DNA of 64,000 nt from Paraburkholderia terricola. Its GTDB lineage: Bacteria > Pseudomonadota > Gammaproteobacteria > Burkholderiales > Burkholderiaceae. This document shows positions 27,637 through 39,001 of this stretch, one piece after another (the first letter of the stretch is position 1; each line of letters begins with the position of its first letter). Location: the NCBI RefSeq assembly GCF_900142195.1, contig NZ_FRAB01000001.1, positions 248,001-312,000 of the forward strand, read 5' to 3'. The notes under the pieces were generated by a model. It saw only the letters and a program-made list of their open reading frames with translations, was not told the origin of the DNA and made no database searches. A program made the position numbers and the translations under genes.

Positions 27637-28551
27637 TCAATAGGCCGGACGGTTCCAGTAATCCTCGCTCGCGTACACCTCTTTCAGATAATCGATGAAA
27701 TAGCGCACCCTCGCCGGCACGTAACGCTGCTGCGGATACACCGCGAGGATGTCGTAATCGGGCAGCGCGAATTCGTCCAGCACGGTTTCCAGTTCGCCGC
27801 GCGCGAGTTGCTGCTGGATCTCCCACGTCGAGCGCCAGCCGAGCCCGAGCCCTTCCGAGACCCAGCGATGCAGCAGCTCGCCGTCGTTGCAGTCGAGCGA
27901 GCCGCCTACCCGCACGGTCACCAGCTTGCCGTTGCGGCGAAAGTACCAGCCGCGGTTTTGTCCCCCTTGCAGATTGAAGGCGAGGCAATTGTGGCGCGGC
28001 AGATCCTCGAGCGTTTTCGGCTTGCCGTGCTGGCGGAAATATTCCGGCGTGCCGCACACCACGCGCCGGTTCGACGCCAGCTTCACCGCGACGAAGTTCG
28101 GATCCACCGCCCCGCCGATCCGGATCGACAGGTCGTAGCCCTCGCGCACCAGATCCACGACACGGTCGGTCAGATTGAACGACACCTGCAATTCCGGCTT
28201 GTCGACGATAAAGGCCGGGGCGAGCGGCGCGACGTGCTTGCGCCCGAACGCGGCCGGCGCCGACACGATCAGATGGCCGTTCACCGCGCGCCGTCCGGCG
28301 CTCAGCTCGTTTTCCGCCTGGTCCCATTCGGTGAGAAGGCCGCGGCAGCGCTCCAGAAACGCGGCGCCTTCCTCGCTGACCACCAGACGGCGCGTCGAGC
28401 GGTACATCAGCTTCACGCCGAGGCGCTTTTCCAGCGCATCGATCCGGCGGCCGAGAATCACCGGCGACACGCCCTCTTCCAGCGCGGCGGCGGCCAGGCT
28501 GCCCGCATCTGCCACGCGCACGAAGGTTTCGATCTGCTTGAAGCGGTCCAT
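27637..28551 (-). CDS. LysR-family regulator, probable regulator of gcl-hyi-glxR
   Basis: A 304-residue LysR regulator: winged HTH at about 1-60 (MDRFKQIETFVRVADAGSLAAAAL) and a substrate-binding domain from about 90. ATG at 28551 is chosen because AGGAGA precedes it and the HTH begins at once. It is divergent from gcl across 184 bases that contain a perfect inverted repeat. Control of glyoxylate metabolism is inferred from that arrangement; the effector is unknown. Confidence 0.88.
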   Translation of the reverse strand: MDRFKQIETFVRVADAGSLAAAALEEGVSPVILGRRIDALEKRLGVKLMYRSTRRLVVSEEGAAFLERCRGLLTEWDQAENELSAGRRAVNGHLIVSAPAAFGRKHVAPLAPAFIVDKPELQVSFNLTDRVVDLVREGYDLSIRIGGAVDPNFVAVKLASNRRVVCGTPEYFRQHGKPKTLEDLPRHNCLAFNLQGGQNRGWYFRRNGKLVTVRVGGSLDCNDGELLHRWVSEGLGLGWRSTWEIQQQLARGELETVLDEFALPDYDILAVYPQQRYVPARVRYFIDYLKEVYASEDYWNRPAY

Positions 28552-28627
28552 GTCTGTCTCCTGCCGGCCTCGTGCCATTCCATACTTTTTGTTTCGAAAT
28601 AAGCGACCCGAACTGATCTTATCAAAC

Positions 28628-28646
28628 CTTTAGGTCAGGCCTAAAG
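28628..28646. promoter_or_regulatory. Perfect inverted repeat, candidate LysR operator at gcl
   Basis: CTTTAGG and CCTAAAG form a perfect 7-bp inverted repeat with a 5-base spacer, fitting the T-N11-A form typical of LysR-type sites. It lies between the divergent LysR gene and gcl, 90 bases upstream of the gcl start codon. Confidence 0.55.
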
Positions 28647-28735
28647 TGCATTCGACAACGCTTGATTCGCAAATTCGTTGCAGCTTCATCCGCGGATTGC
28701 GCCCGCCACAGACCACAGACATTCAGGAGACATTC

Positions 28736-30511
<1,776 letters not shown>

Positions 30512-30618
30512 GTTTCCCGACTTTGCATCACATGAGGGCTTTCGCAGCGTAGCGACCCGACGCTGTGAAAGCGCCTCACGAAGTCATTCCACTGACCGAC
30601 CAGCGAGACCCCCGCATC

Positions 30619-31428
30619 ATGCCGAAATTCGCAGCGAATCTAACCATGCTCTTCAACGAAGTACCGTTCCTCGACCGCTTCGCGGCCGCCGCGGACGCGG
30701 GCTTCGACGCCGTCGAATTCCTGTTCCCCTATCCGTATCAGATCGCTGAGCTGAGCGAGCGTCTGCAGCAGAACCGCCTGAAACTCGTCTTGCACAACCT
30801 GCCCGCGGGCAACTGGGAAGCCGGCGAACGCGGCATTGCGTGTCTGCCGGATCGGGTGAGCGAGTTCCAGGAAGGCGTCGGCCGCGCGATCGAATACGCA
30901 CGTGCCTTGAAGGTGCCGCAACTGAACTGCCTCGTCGGCATTCCGAGCGCCGGCGTGGACGCGGACAAGGCGCGCTCGACCATCGTCGAGAACCTGCGCT
31001 TTGCCGCGGGTGAATTGAAGAAGGCCGGCATCAGACTGCTGGTCGAGCCGTGCAATTCCTACGACATCCCCGGCTTCGCGTTGAACCGTTCGGCCGAAGG
31101 CCTCGATGTGATCCACGCCGTGGCTTCGGACAATCTGTTCCTGCAATACGACATCTATCACATGCAACGGATGGAAGGCGAACTCGCGGCGACGATCACG
31201 AAGAACCTGGCGCGCATCGCGCACATCCAGCTCGCCGACAACCCGGGGCGCAACGAACCGGGCACCGGCGAAATCAACTACCCGTTCCTGTTCGATCTGC
31301 TCGATTCGCTCGGCTACGACGGCTACGTCGGTTGCGAGTACAAGCCGCGCACCACCACGACGGCCGGCCTCGGCTGGTTGCGCAGCATGGCCGGGCAGGC
31401 GCGCGGCGCGGCCCACGCCGCTGTCTGA
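30619..31428 (+). CDS. hyi: Hydroxypyruvate isomerase
   Basis: Hyi (269 residues) interconverts hydroxypyruvate and tartronate semialdehyde. It is a xylose-isomerase-like TIM barrel: MPKFAANLTMLFNEVPFLDRF, VLHNLPAGNWEAGERGIAC, LLVEPCNSYDIPGF, LQYDIYHMQRMEGEL, IAHIQLADNPGRNEPGTGEI. The start at 30619 fits the family; upstream in-frame codons add unrelated residues. It lies 107 bases after gcl and 72 before glxR. Confidence 0.95.
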   Translation: MPKFAANLTMLFNEVPFLDRFAAAADAGFDAVEFLFPYPYQIAELSERLQQNRLKLVLHNLPAGNWEAGERGIACLPDRVSEFQEGVGRAIEYARALKVPQLNCLVGIPSAGVDADKARSTIVENLRFAAGELKKAGIRLLVEPCNSYDIPGFALNRSAEGLDVIHAVASDNLFLQYDIYHMQRMEGELAATITKNLARIAHIQLADNPGRNEPGTGEINYPFLFDLLDSLGYDGYVGCEYKPRTTTTAGLGWLRSMAGQARGAAHAAV

Positions 31429-31500
31429 TCGAACGATCAGGCGCGTCGCGCCCGGAAGGAAGTCCCTCGGGCGCCCCAACAACACTGGAGATTCAGACAC

Positions 31501-32409
31501 ATGGCAAAGATCGGTTTCATCGGCCTCGGCATCATGGGCGCGCACATGGCGCGCAACCTCATCAAGGGCGGTCATTCGCTGTTCGTGAACGGCGCGTACC
31601 CGGTGCCGGAAGATCTGGGCAAAACGACCACCGTGGTCGCCGATTCGACCGCTGTCGCGCAAGCCGCCGACATCGTCATCATCATGGTGCCGGACACGCC
31701 TGACGTCGCCAACGTGCTATTCGCCGACGACGGCGTCGCCGCCGGTCTCACGAAGGGCAAGCTGGTGATCGACATGAGTTCGATCTCCCCGCTCGATACG
31801 CAGGCATTCGCGAAGAAGATCAATGCGCTCGGCGTCGATTACCTCGACGCGCCGGTGTCCGGCGGCGAAGTCGGCGCGCGCGAAGCAACGCTGACGATCA
31901 TGGTCGGCGGTCCGGAACAAGCGTTCGCGCAGGCCAAGCCCTTGTTCGAACTGATGGGCAAGAACATTTCGCTGATCGGCGAGAACGGCGCGGGTCAAAC
32001 CTGCAAGGTCGCCAATCAGATCATCGTCGCGCTGAACATCGAAGCGGTGGCCGAAGCGCTGCTGTTCGCATCGCGCTCGGGCGCCGATCCCGAACGCGTG
32101 CGCAAGGCGTTGATGGGCGGCTTCGCTTCGTCGCGCATTCTCGAAGTGCATGGCGAGCGCATGACCAAACGCACGTTCAATCCCGGCTTTCGTATCGAAC
32201 TGCATCAGAAGGACTTGAACCTCGCGCTCGACGGCGCGCGCAAGCTCGGCATCGCCTTGCCGCATACGGCGAGCGCGCAGCAACTCTTCAGCGTGTGCGC
32301 GGCGAACGGCGGCAAGGCATGGGATCACTCGGCGATGGTGCGCGCTCTGGAAATCATGGCGAACTACGAAGTCGCGCAAGCGCCGGATAGCGCGGCGAAG
32401 GCTGCTTGA
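31501..32409 (+). CDS. glxR: Tartronate semialdehyde reductase (2-hydroxy-3-oxopropionate reductase)
   Basis: GlxR (302 residues) reduces tartronate semialdehyde to D-glycerate. It has the beta-hydroxyacid dehydrogenase signature GFIGLGIMGAHMARNL at the N-terminus, the substrate-binding DAPVSGGEVGA and the catalytic lysine in GQTCKVANQ. It completes the glyoxylate-to-glycerate route begun by gcl. It is the last gene of the operon. Confidence 0.95.
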   Translation: MAKIGFIGLGIMGAHMARNLIKGGHSLFVNGAYPVPEDLGKTTTVVADSTAVAQAADIVIIMVPDTPDVANVLFADDGVAAGLTKGKLVIDMSSISPLDTQAFAKKINALGVDYLDAPVSGGEVGAREATLTIMVGGPEQAFAQAKPLFELMGKNISLIGENGAGQTCKVANQIIVALNIEAVAEALLFASRSGADPERVRKALMGGFASSRILEVHGERMTKRTFNPGFRIELHQKDLNLALDGARKLGIALPHTASAQQLFSVCAANGGKAWDHSAMVRALEIMANYEVAQAPDSAAKAA

Positions 32410-32953
32410 GTCGTCATGCGGGTTGCCTTGACCGCGGCTTCGTCGGCTCGGTCTTCGTCGTCACGGCAATCGCAGGTGGGGCGTCCGTTGCGTCGCGCGA
32501 CATGCGCGGCGCAGCGGACAAAGCGTGTCGCTCTGGGCTGAGAGCGGCACAGTGGGGTCCGCAGCGGCACCCGGCGGCGCCGGGGAAGCCTTGGTCGGTC
32601 AGACGTCGTCGTCGGGTGTCCGGCTGTCGGATCATCGTCATGCTTTTTCCGCCAATGTCTCGCGGCGGGGTGCATCATGCACGCCGCTTGCTGCACCTCC
32701 GCTTGCGCGTTCGCTTGGGCATTCGCTTGCACGCTTGCTTGCATTTGCTTGCAACTGCAAGCACCCCGGCGCACCTTTTTTGACACATCGCTTCGCGCTT
32801 TTCTCCTACACTCCTTGAGTCCGCCTGCTTGCGTTTCAGGCATCCCGTGCCGCTCTTCGCAGCGCGCGTCTTTCGCTTCATTCGCCCGATTCGCAACCAG
32901 TGCACAACCCGTGCGCAAAGTATTCTTGCGCCGCCACGTTAGGAGTGTGATCC
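32410..32953. other. 544-bp gap between glxR and the BON-LysM gene
   Basis: No gene is supported. Reading frames on both strands here have no recognisable domain and odd composition. The middle holds a degenerate 12-bp repeat (32701-32764). A small hairpin GCTTGC-AACT-GCAAGC at 32749-32764 is followed 12 bases later by six T, which could weakly terminate the glxR operon. The promoter of the BON-LysM gene should be in the last 150 bases. Confidence 0.45.
32701..32764. repeat. Degenerate GCTTGC-type tandem repeat
   Basis: About five units of 10-12 bp, each starting GCTTG (GCTTGCGCGTTC, GCTTGGGCATTC, GCTTGCACGCTT and shorter forms), lie in a non-coding gap. They look like an old, decayed microsatellite. 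Confidence 0.65.
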
Positions 32954-33442
32954 ATGGGTATTCTCAGTTTCATCAAGGAAGCCGGCGAAAAACTGTTCGG
33001 CGCCGCCTCGACCTCGGCACAAGCCGCGCCTGCCGCGCCCGACCTTGCCGCGTTGAATAAAACAGCGGGCGACGCGATCGCCGCATATATCCGCACCCAG
33101 GGTCTGGACGCCACCAATCTGCAAGTCGCATACGACGGCACGAGCCACACCGTCACCGTGTCCGGCGAGGCGGCCGATCAGCCGACCAAGGACAAGATTC
33201 TCGTCGCGGCCGGCAACGTGCAGAACGTCGACAAGGTGGACGATCAACTGACCGTCACCACGCCCGCGGCTGCGCCCACTCAGTTTCATACCGTCGTGCC
33301 CGGCGACAATCTGTGGAAGATCGCGGAGAAGTACTACGGCAGCGGCGCGAAGAACGACGTGATCTTCCAGGCCAACACGCCGATGCTGAAGAGCCCGGAC
33401 AAGATTTATCCGGGTCAGGTATTGGTGATTCCGCCGCAGTAA
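32954..33442 (+). CDS. kbp: BON-LysM protein, Kbp (YgaU) type potassium-binding protein
   Basis: A 162-residue soluble protein with no signal peptide. A BON domain covers about 32-103 and a LysM domain about 111-160 (FHTVVPGDNLWKIAEKYYGS to IYPGQVLVIPPQ). This order and size match E. coli Kbp/YgaU, a cytoplasmic K+ sensor induced by osmotic stress; potassium binding here is inferred. Start: ATG preceded by AGGAG. It ends at a strong bidirectional terminator. Confidence 0.88.
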   Translation: MGILSFIKEAGEKLFGAASTSAQAAPAAPDLAALNKTAGDAIAAYIRTQGLDATNLQVAYDGTSHTVTVSGEAADQPTKDKILVAAGNVQNVDKVDDQLTVTTPAAAPTQFHTVVPGDNLWKIAEKYYGSGAKNDVIFQANTPMLKSPDKIYPGQVLVIPPQ

Positions 33443-33505
33443 CCCGCGGTTGCGGTAAGCATTGCAGCAAGCGGTAATAACAGCGGTAAAAGCAGCGGTA
33501 AAAAC

Positions 33506-33549
33506 GAAAAACGCGGCGCTCGAGTCATCAACTCGAGCGCCGCGTTTTC
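33506..33549. terminator. Bidirectional terminator between kbp and the asparaginase gene
   Basis: A long stem AACGCGGCGCTCGAGT with a CATCA loop and its exact complement, flanked by A on the left and T on the right. It can stop transcription from both convergent genes. Just upstream (33450-33505), the motif GCGGTAA is repeated about five times. Confidence 0.92.
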
Positions 33550-33587
33550 ATTGCGCGATCATGCGTGTGGCCGTGACCGTTACCGCA

Positions 33588-34631
33588 TCAATACGTATCG
33601 AAGACCTTTTGCAGCGCAACCGGCCCCGTGCCACCCGCGGCCAATGCCAGCATCAGCAGCACACGGGCCTTGTACGGATTCAGCGAGCCCGCGCTGACGA
33701 AACCAAGCGCGTCATCGGCGGCGGCGCCGTTGCGCATCACGTGCCCCGAACCCACGCGCGAGGAGCGCACCACCGCGACGCCTTGCGAGACCGCATCGGC
33801 CAACGCCTGTTGCAGCGACGCGTGGATCGAGCCGTTGCCCGTGCCGGCCACCACGATGCCGCGCACGCCGGCGGCAACGAGCGCATCCACGGCAATCCGT
33901 GAGACGCCGGCATAGCTCGCGACGACCTCCACATGCGGCCACTTCGCGCCGATCACGAACTCGGTCGCGAGCGTATGCGGACGCACCACGCCGCGCTGGA
34001 ATTCGACCCGCCCGTCCTGCACCCAGCCGAGCGCGCCGATCTCCGGCGAGTGGAATGCGTCGACGGCATACGTGCTCGTCTTCACCACGTCGCGCGCGCT
34101 GTGAATCTTGTTGTTGAAGGCCACCAGCACACCCTGCCCGCGCGAGCCCGCGTGCGCCGCGACCGTCACGGCGTTCAGCAGATTCAGCGGACCATCGGCG
34201 GAGAGCGCGGACGCCGGACGCATCGCCGCGCTCAGCACGACCGGCTTGTCCGACTTGACGGTCAGATGCAGCAGATAGGCGGTTTCCTCGAGTGTGTCGG
34301 TGCCGTGCGTGACGACTACGCCGTCGATGTCGTCTTCGGCGAGGAGCGCGTTGATGCGTTGCGCGAGCGTGGTCCAGAGCGGCAGCGCCATGTCCTTGCT
34401 GTCGATGCTGGCAATCTGCTCGGGCGCGATGCGCGCCACCGTGGACAAAGCCGGCACCGCCGCCAGCAATTGATCGACGCCGACCACGCCCGCCTGGTAG
34501 CCGGAGGTGTTGGCGGCGTCCGCCGCGGTCCCGGCGATCGTGCCGCCGGTGGCGAGCACGGCGATGCGCGGCAGCGTCGGTGTGACGCCCTGGTTTGAAG
34601 GCGTCGCGGAAGAGGAAGTCGGAGTATTCAT
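33588..34631 (-). CDS. L-asparaginase
   Basis: A 347-residue asparaginase converting asparagine to aspartate and ammonia. Active-site residues are visible: Thr31 in ATGGTIAG and Thr111-Asp112 in THGTDTLEETA; the SAAMRPASALSADGP segment is also conserved. Sequence motifs resemble the type II (high-affinity) class, but there is no signal peptide from the ATG at 34631, so it may be cytoplasmic. Upstream in-frame codons give a basic extension that is not convincing. It is convergent with kbp. Confidence 0.93.
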   Translation of the reverse strand: MNTPTSSSATPSNQGVTPTLPRIAVLATGGTIAGTAADAANTSGYQAGVVGVDQLLAAVPALSTVARIAPEQIASIDSKDMALPLWTTLAQRINALLAEDDIDGVVVTHGTDTLEETAYLLHLTVKSDKPVVLSAAMRPASALSADGPLNLLNAVTVAAHAGSRGQGVLVAFNNKIHSARDVVKTSTYAVDAFHSPEIGALGWVQDGRVEFQRGVVRPHTLATEFVIGAKWPHVEVVASYAGVSRIAVDALVAAGVRGIVVAGTGNGSIHASLQQALADAVSQGVAVVRSSRVGSGHVMRNGAAADDALGFVSAGSLNPYKARVLLMLALAAGGTGPVALQKVFDTY

Positions 34632-34787
34632 GGCGGCGATTGTAAGCGATGCGCCGCGCGCCGCGATGCGTGAAAAAACGGATGGCCGTTCGTTTTGGAT
34701 TAGCGATGCTGGGCGCCAACGCTCGCGCATCGCCCGCGAACGATTCAGCGCCACTTCGCGCCGGACCTCAAGGATCCGGCGCCAACC

Positions 34788-35714
34788 TCACACCGCCTCG
34801 CGCAATTGCGCGGCGATCTCCGCTTCGTTCAACTGCGGCGCGAACATCTCGATCAGCCGATACGCATACGCGCGCAGGAACGCGCCCTTGCGCAGACCGA
34901 CCCGCGTCGTGCTCGCCTCGAACAGATGCTGCGTATCCAGCGCCACCAGTTCGGTATCGCGCCTGGGATCGTAGGCCATCGCCGCCACCACGCCGATGCC
35001 CATGCCGAGTTCGACGTAGGTCTTGATCACGTCCGCGTCGATCGCGGTCAGCACGACGTCGGGCAACGCGCCTGCCTTGGCGAACGCCTGGTCGATGTGC
35101 GAGCGGCCCGTGAAGTCCTGGTCATACGTGACGATCGGGAATTCGGCGATTTCGTCGAGCGTCAGATTTTCACGGCCCACGAGCGGATGATCCTTCGGCA
35201 CGACCACCACGTGATGCCACGAGTAGCACGGAAACGTGACGATGTCCGGAAAGCGGTCGAGCGCCTCGGTCGAGATGCCGATATCCGCCTCGCCGTTGAT
35301 GATCATCTGCGCGATCTGCTGCGGGCTGCCCTGGCGCAGCGCCAGGTGCACTTTCGGGAACACCTCGGTGAATTGACGGATCACCTTCGGCAACGCATAG
35401 CGCGCCTGCGTGTGCGTGGTCGCCACCACCAGGTGGCCGCTGTCCTGATCGGCGAACTGGCGCGCGACGCGGCGCAGATTCTCCGCGTCGAGCAACATCC
35501 GCTCGATCAGTTGATGCACAGCCTTGCCCGGCTCCGTGAGCCCCGTCAGACGCTTGCCGCGCCGAATGAAAATGTCGACGCCGAGTTCGTCCTCGAGATC
35601 CTTGATCTGTTTCGATACGCCCGACTGCGACGTGTACAACACGTTCGCCACCTCGGTCAGATTCATGTTCTGGCGCACGGCCTCGCGCACGAAGCGCAAT
35701 TGCTGGAAGTTCAT
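34788..35714 (-). CDS. cysB: CysB-family LysR regulator of sulfur assimilation
   Basis: A 308-residue LysR regulator starting MNFQQLRFVREAVRQNMNLTEVA, the characteristic CysB/Cbl/SsuR N-terminus. The effector domain contains TTHTQARYALPKVI and GSPQQIAQMIINGEADI. It controls cysteine and sulfate genes with acetylserine or related signals. It lies downstream of cysA on the same strand. Burkholderia also carry a close paralogue (SsuR) for sulfonates, so the name rests mainly on its place next to the sulfate transporter. Confidence 0.88.
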   Translation of the reverse strand: MNFQQLRFVREAVRQNMNLTEVANVLYTSQSGVSKQIKDLEDELGVDIFIRRGKRLTGLTEPGKAVHQLIERMLLDAENLRRVARQFADQDSGHLVVATTHTQARYALPKVIRQFTEVFPKVHLALRQGSPQQIAQMIINGEADIGISTEALDRFPDIVTFPCYSWHHVVVVPKDHPLVGRENLTLDEIAEFPIVTYDQDFTGRSHIDQAFAKAGALPDVVLTAIDADVIKTYVELGMGIGVVAAMAYDPRRDTELVALDTQHLFEASTTRVGLRKGAFLRAYAYRLIEMFAPQLNEAEIAAQLREAV

Positions 35715-35808
35715 CTGTATGTCTCCGGTTCAGCCAGAGTGAGTTATTTGAGTTCGATCGAAACGCCGGGGGTCGTTGCCCGCTTCACTGCGGGCTTCAC
35801 GACGTCAT

Positions 35809-36867
35809 TCATTGCGCCGGAAACACGCGCAATGCGCGCGGCACGGCGGTCACGCCATCGCCGACCGCCAGTTGCAGATCGCGCCACGCTTCGCGATCGA
35901 GTTCGGCTTCGAGCAGGTTGCCTTCGCGGCCCGCGAGTTCGACCCGCACCGAGCCGCCCAGCGTCACCACGCGCCGCACGTCGACGACGATGCCTTCGCG
36001 ATGACCGGCCGCCTGCGGGTACAACTGCAGATCGTGCGGACGCACATAAGCGAAGGCCGGCCCGCTGAATCCCGCGGTGATCGCGACCGGCAGCGCCGCG
36101 CCGTCGACCACGAAGCCGCTCGAATCGACGTTGCCGTGCAGGCGGTTCGCCGCGCCGAGAAACTCGTAGACGAACGAGGTTTGCGGATGGTCGTACACGT
36201 CCTGCGGACTGCCCACCTGCTCCACGTGCCCGCGATTGAGCACGACGATGCGGTCGGCCACTTCGAGCGCCTCTTCCTGATCGTGCGTGACGAAGATCGT
36301 CGAGATATGCAGATCGTCATGCAGACGCCGCAGCCAGCTACGCAATTCCTTGCGCACCTTCGCGTCGAGCGCGCCGAACGGTTCGTCCAGCAGCAGCACC
36401 TTCGGCTCGACGGCCAACGCGCGCGCCAGCGCGATCCGCTGCCGCTGGCCGCCCGACAGCTCCGACGGATACCGTTGCGCGAGCCAGTCGAGTTGCACGA
36501 GCTTCAGCAGTTCGTGCACCTTCTCGCGAATCACCGCTTCCGAGGGACGCTCCTTGCGCGGTTTCACACGCAGACCGAACGCGACGTTCTCGAACACCGT
36601 CATGTGACGGAACAGCGCGTAATGCTGGAATACGAAGCCGACTTCGCGTTCGCGCGCGCCGACCGTCGCGACGTCCTGGCCTTGCAGCACGACCTGGCCG
36701 CCGTCCGCGTATTCGAGCCCGGCGATCACCCGCAACAAGGTCGTCTTGCCGCAACCCGAGGGCCCGAGCAGCGCAACCAGTTCGCCCGGCGGGAAATCGA
36801 GCGAGACGTTATCGAGCGCGACGAAATCGCCGAAGCGCTTCTGCAGGTTACGAACGGTGATACCCAT
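35809..36867 (-). CDS. cysA: Sulfate/thiosulfate ABC transporter ATP-binding protein
   Basis: CysA (352 residues) powers sulfate import. Walker A GPSGCGKT is at 35-42, the signature LSGGQ at 137-141 and Walker B VLLLDEP at about 157-163; a TOBE-like regulatory domain follows from about 240. The sequence [18 protein letters not shown] is typical of CysA. Its start overlaps the cysW stop (TAATG). Confidence 0.96.
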   Translation of the reverse strand: MGITVRNLQKRFGDFVALDNVSLDFPPGELVALLGPSGCGKTTLLRVIAGLEYADGGQVVLQGQDVATVGAREREVGFVFQHYALFRHMTVFENVAFGLRVKPRKERPSEAVIREKVHELLKLVQLDWLAQRYPSELSGGQRQRIALARALAVEPKVLLLDEPFGALDAKVRKELRSWLRRLHDDLHISTIFVTHDQEEALEVADRIVVLNRGHVEQVGSPQDVYDHPQTSFVYEFLGAANRLHGNVDSSGFVVDGAALPVAITAGFSGPAFAYVRPHDLQLYPQAAGHREGIVVDVRRVVTLGGSVRVELAGREGNLLEAELDREAWRDLQLAVGDGVTAVPRALRVFPAQ

Positions 36868-37970
36868 TACAGCTCTCCTTGCTTGAGCGGGTGTGGCTGC
36901 GATGCATTGACGGATTGCGAGGTGGTCTGTGAAGCGGTCCGCGAGCCAGGCTCAGAACCAGGCTGCGAACCAGGCTGTGAACCAGGCTGTGAAGCCGGCG
37001 CCGGCGTGACGGGCCCGGCATACGCGGGCACGTCGCGCGCCGCCGACAGTTCCGCCGACATATGCCGCTCGGCGAGCAGCTTGAGCGCCAGCGTGACGAG
37101 CGCGAGCAACGCGAGCACCGACGCCACCGCGAACGCCGCCGAGAAGTTGTACTCGTTGTAGAGAATTTCGACGTGCAGCGGCATCGTGTCGGTCTGGCCG
37201 CGAATATGGCCCGACACCACCGACACCGCGCCGAACTCGCCCATCGCCCGCGCGTTGCACAGGATCACGCCGTACAGCAGGCCCCACTTGACGTTCGGCA
37301 GCGTGACGCGGCGGAAAATCTGCCAGCCCGAGGCGCCGAGCACGTGAGCGGCTTCTTCCTCGTCGTTGCCTTGCGCCTGCATCAGCGGAATCAGTTCGCG
37401 CGCGACGAACGGGAACGTGACGAAGATCGTCGCCAGCACGATGCCCGGCACCGCGAAGATGATCTGCACGTCATGGGCTTGCAGCCACGGGCCGAACCAG
37501 CCTTGCGCGCCGAACAGCAGCACGTAGATCAAGCCCGAGATCACCGGCGAAACCGAGAACGGCAGATCGATCAGCGTGGTCAACAGCGCCTTGCCGCGGA
37601 ATTCGAACTTGGCGATGCACCAGGAAGCCGCGAGACCGAACACGAGGTTCAGCGGCACGGCAATCGCCGCGGTGCTCACGGTGAGCTTGATCGCCGACAG
37701 CGCATCGGGATCGGCGAGCGATTCCAGATAGAAGCCGAGCCCCTTGTTCAACGCCTGATAGAACACGGCGACGAGCGGCACGACGAGAAACAGCGCGAGA
37801 AACAGCAACGCGACCCCGGTCAGGATCCAGCGCACCACCGGCGGTTCGGTCACCGGATCGGGCCGGCGCGCGACGTTGAGCGGCGCGCGCGGCGCGACGG
37901 CGACGGCGGCCCGATCCGTCCCATCCGCGCGATTCACACGATGCGCGCCGTCGGCGGAATGGCGGCTCAT
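36867..37970 (-). CDS. cysW: Sulfate ABC transporter permease CysW
   Basis: A 367-residue inner-membrane permease with about six helices between residues 45 and 315. The EAA-type coupling loop is seen as [19 protein letters not shown]. The start at 37970 overlaps the cysT stop (ATGA). E. coli CysW has 291 residues; the extra length here comes from a basic N-terminal leader and a low-complexity C-terminal tail of SQPG units encoded by a 12-bp tandem repeat. Its 3' end overlaps cysA by one base. Confidence 0.94.
   Translation of the reverse strand: MSRHSADGAHRVNRADGTDRAAVAVAPRAPLNVARRPDPVTEPPVVRWILTGVALLFLALFLVVPLVAVFYQALNKGLGFYLESLADPDALSAIKLTVSTAAIAVPLNLVFGLAASWCIAKFEFRGKALLTTLIDLPFSVSPVISGLIYVLLFGAQGWFGPWLQAHDVQIIFAVPGIVLATIFVTFPFVARELIPLMQAQGNDEEEAAHVLGASGWQIFRRVTLPNVKWGLLYGVILCNARAMGEFGAVSVVSGHIRGQTDTMPLHVEILYNEYNFSAAFAVASVLALLALVTLALKLLAERHMSAELSAARDVPAYAGPVTPAPASQPGSQPGSQPGSEPGSRTASQTTSQSVNASQPHPLKQGEL
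36941..36988. repeat. 12-bp tandem repeat in the 3' end of cysW
   Basis: Four adjacent 12-bp units of the form GNGAACCAGGCT (with small changes) on the plus strand. They encode the Ser-Gln/Glu-Pro-Gly units of the CysW C-terminal tail. The unit length keeps the frame, so copy number can change without truncating the protein. Confidence 0.85.
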
Positions 37971-38863
37971 CGCACACCTCCGCCGATCGCCGCGACGCTT
38001 GCCGGGGCCGGCGCCGGGCCCGCGCCGCCGCGCCCGGTGCGGCGCTGCAAGTACCACTGCAAGGTATTGATGAACAGCAGCATCAGGAAGGACACGACCA
38101 GCATCACCACGGCCAATGCCGTGGCGCCCGCGTAGTCGTATTGCTCGAGCTTGGTGATGATCAGCAGCGAGGTGATTTCAGACTTCATCGGCACATTGCC
38201 GGCGATGAAAATCACCGAGCCGTATTCGCCGAGCGCGCGCGCGAACGCCAGCGCGAAGCCCGTCAGCAGGGCCGGAAACACCGACGGCAACACCACGCGG
38301 CGAAACGTCAGCCAGCGCGACGCACCGAGGCACGCGGCCGCCTCCTCCTGTTCGCGCTCGAACTCCTCGAGCACTGGCTGCACGGTCCGCACGACGAACG
38401 GCAAGCCGATGAACGTCAGCGCAACCAGCACACCCGCCGGCGTGAATGCGATCTTGATGCCGAGCGGTTCGAGAAACTGCCCGATCCAGCCGTTGCCCGC
38501 GTACACGGCCGCGAGCGAAATGCCGGCCACGGAGGTCGGCAAAGCGAACGGCAGATCGACCACCGCATCGACGATGCGCTTGAACGGAAACGTGTAGCGC
38601 ACCAGCACCCACGCCACCAGAAAGCCGAACACCGCGTTGATCAGCGCGCCGCCCAACGCCGAGAAGAACGTCAGGCGATACGACGCGAGCACGCGCGGCG
38701 AACTCACCGCGCGCACGAACTGCGCCCAGTCGAGCGTCGCGGTCTTGAGGAAGGTTGCGGCAAGCGGAATCAGCACCACGAGGCTCAGATAAGCCACCGT
38801 GATGCCGAGTGTCAGGCCAAAACCGGGCAAGGCGCTCGGTTTTCGGAAGGTCAACGTCGTCAT
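37967..38863 (-). CDS. cysT: Sulfate ABC transporter permease CysT (CysU)
   Basis: A 298-residue permease starting [20 protein letters not shown] with about six helices. The coupling loop is [27 protein letters not shown] and the segment [12 protein letters not shown] is conserved. It forms the membrane channel with CysW. ATG at 38863 is preferred over an in-frame GTG at 38887 because homology begins there. It lies 138 bases after sbp and overlaps cysW by 4 bases. Confidence 0.95.
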   Translation of the reverse strand: MTTLTFRKPSALPGFGLTLGITVAYLSLVVLIPLAATFLKTATLDWAQFVRAVSSPRVLASYRLTFFSALGGALINAVFGFLVAWVLVRYTFPFKRIVDAVVDLPFALPTSVAGISLAAVYAGNGWIGQFLEPLGIKIAFTPAGVLVALTFIGLPFVVRTVQPVLEEFEREQEEAAACLGASRWLTFRRVVLPSVFPALLTGFALAFARALGEYGSVIFIAGNVPMKSEITSLLIITKLEQYDYAGATALAVVMLVVSFLMLLFINTLQWYLQRRTGRGGAGPAPAPASVAAIGGGVR

Positions 38864-39001
38864 GCTCAATGCTCTTTCAGGGTTCACGCCTGCGTGTTCT
38901 GGCCGCCGGGCCCTGGCTGGCCAAAGCGCGCCACTGGGGCGCGCCCGGATTGGACGCGTTGCCGCGTCGCTCGGTCGATGCCGTTGCCGGCACCGGCGGT
39001 C

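Noticed and set aside
32364..32918. 184-codon minus-strand frame after glxR
   Set aside because: Overlaps the glxR end, has odd Arg/Cys/Ala content and no ribosome site. The Gln-Ala-Asn run comes from a decayed DNA repeat.
34758..34782. Hairpin after cysB as a terminator
   Set aside because: An 8-bp GC stem is present but without a T run on the minus strand, so it was not listed as a terminator.
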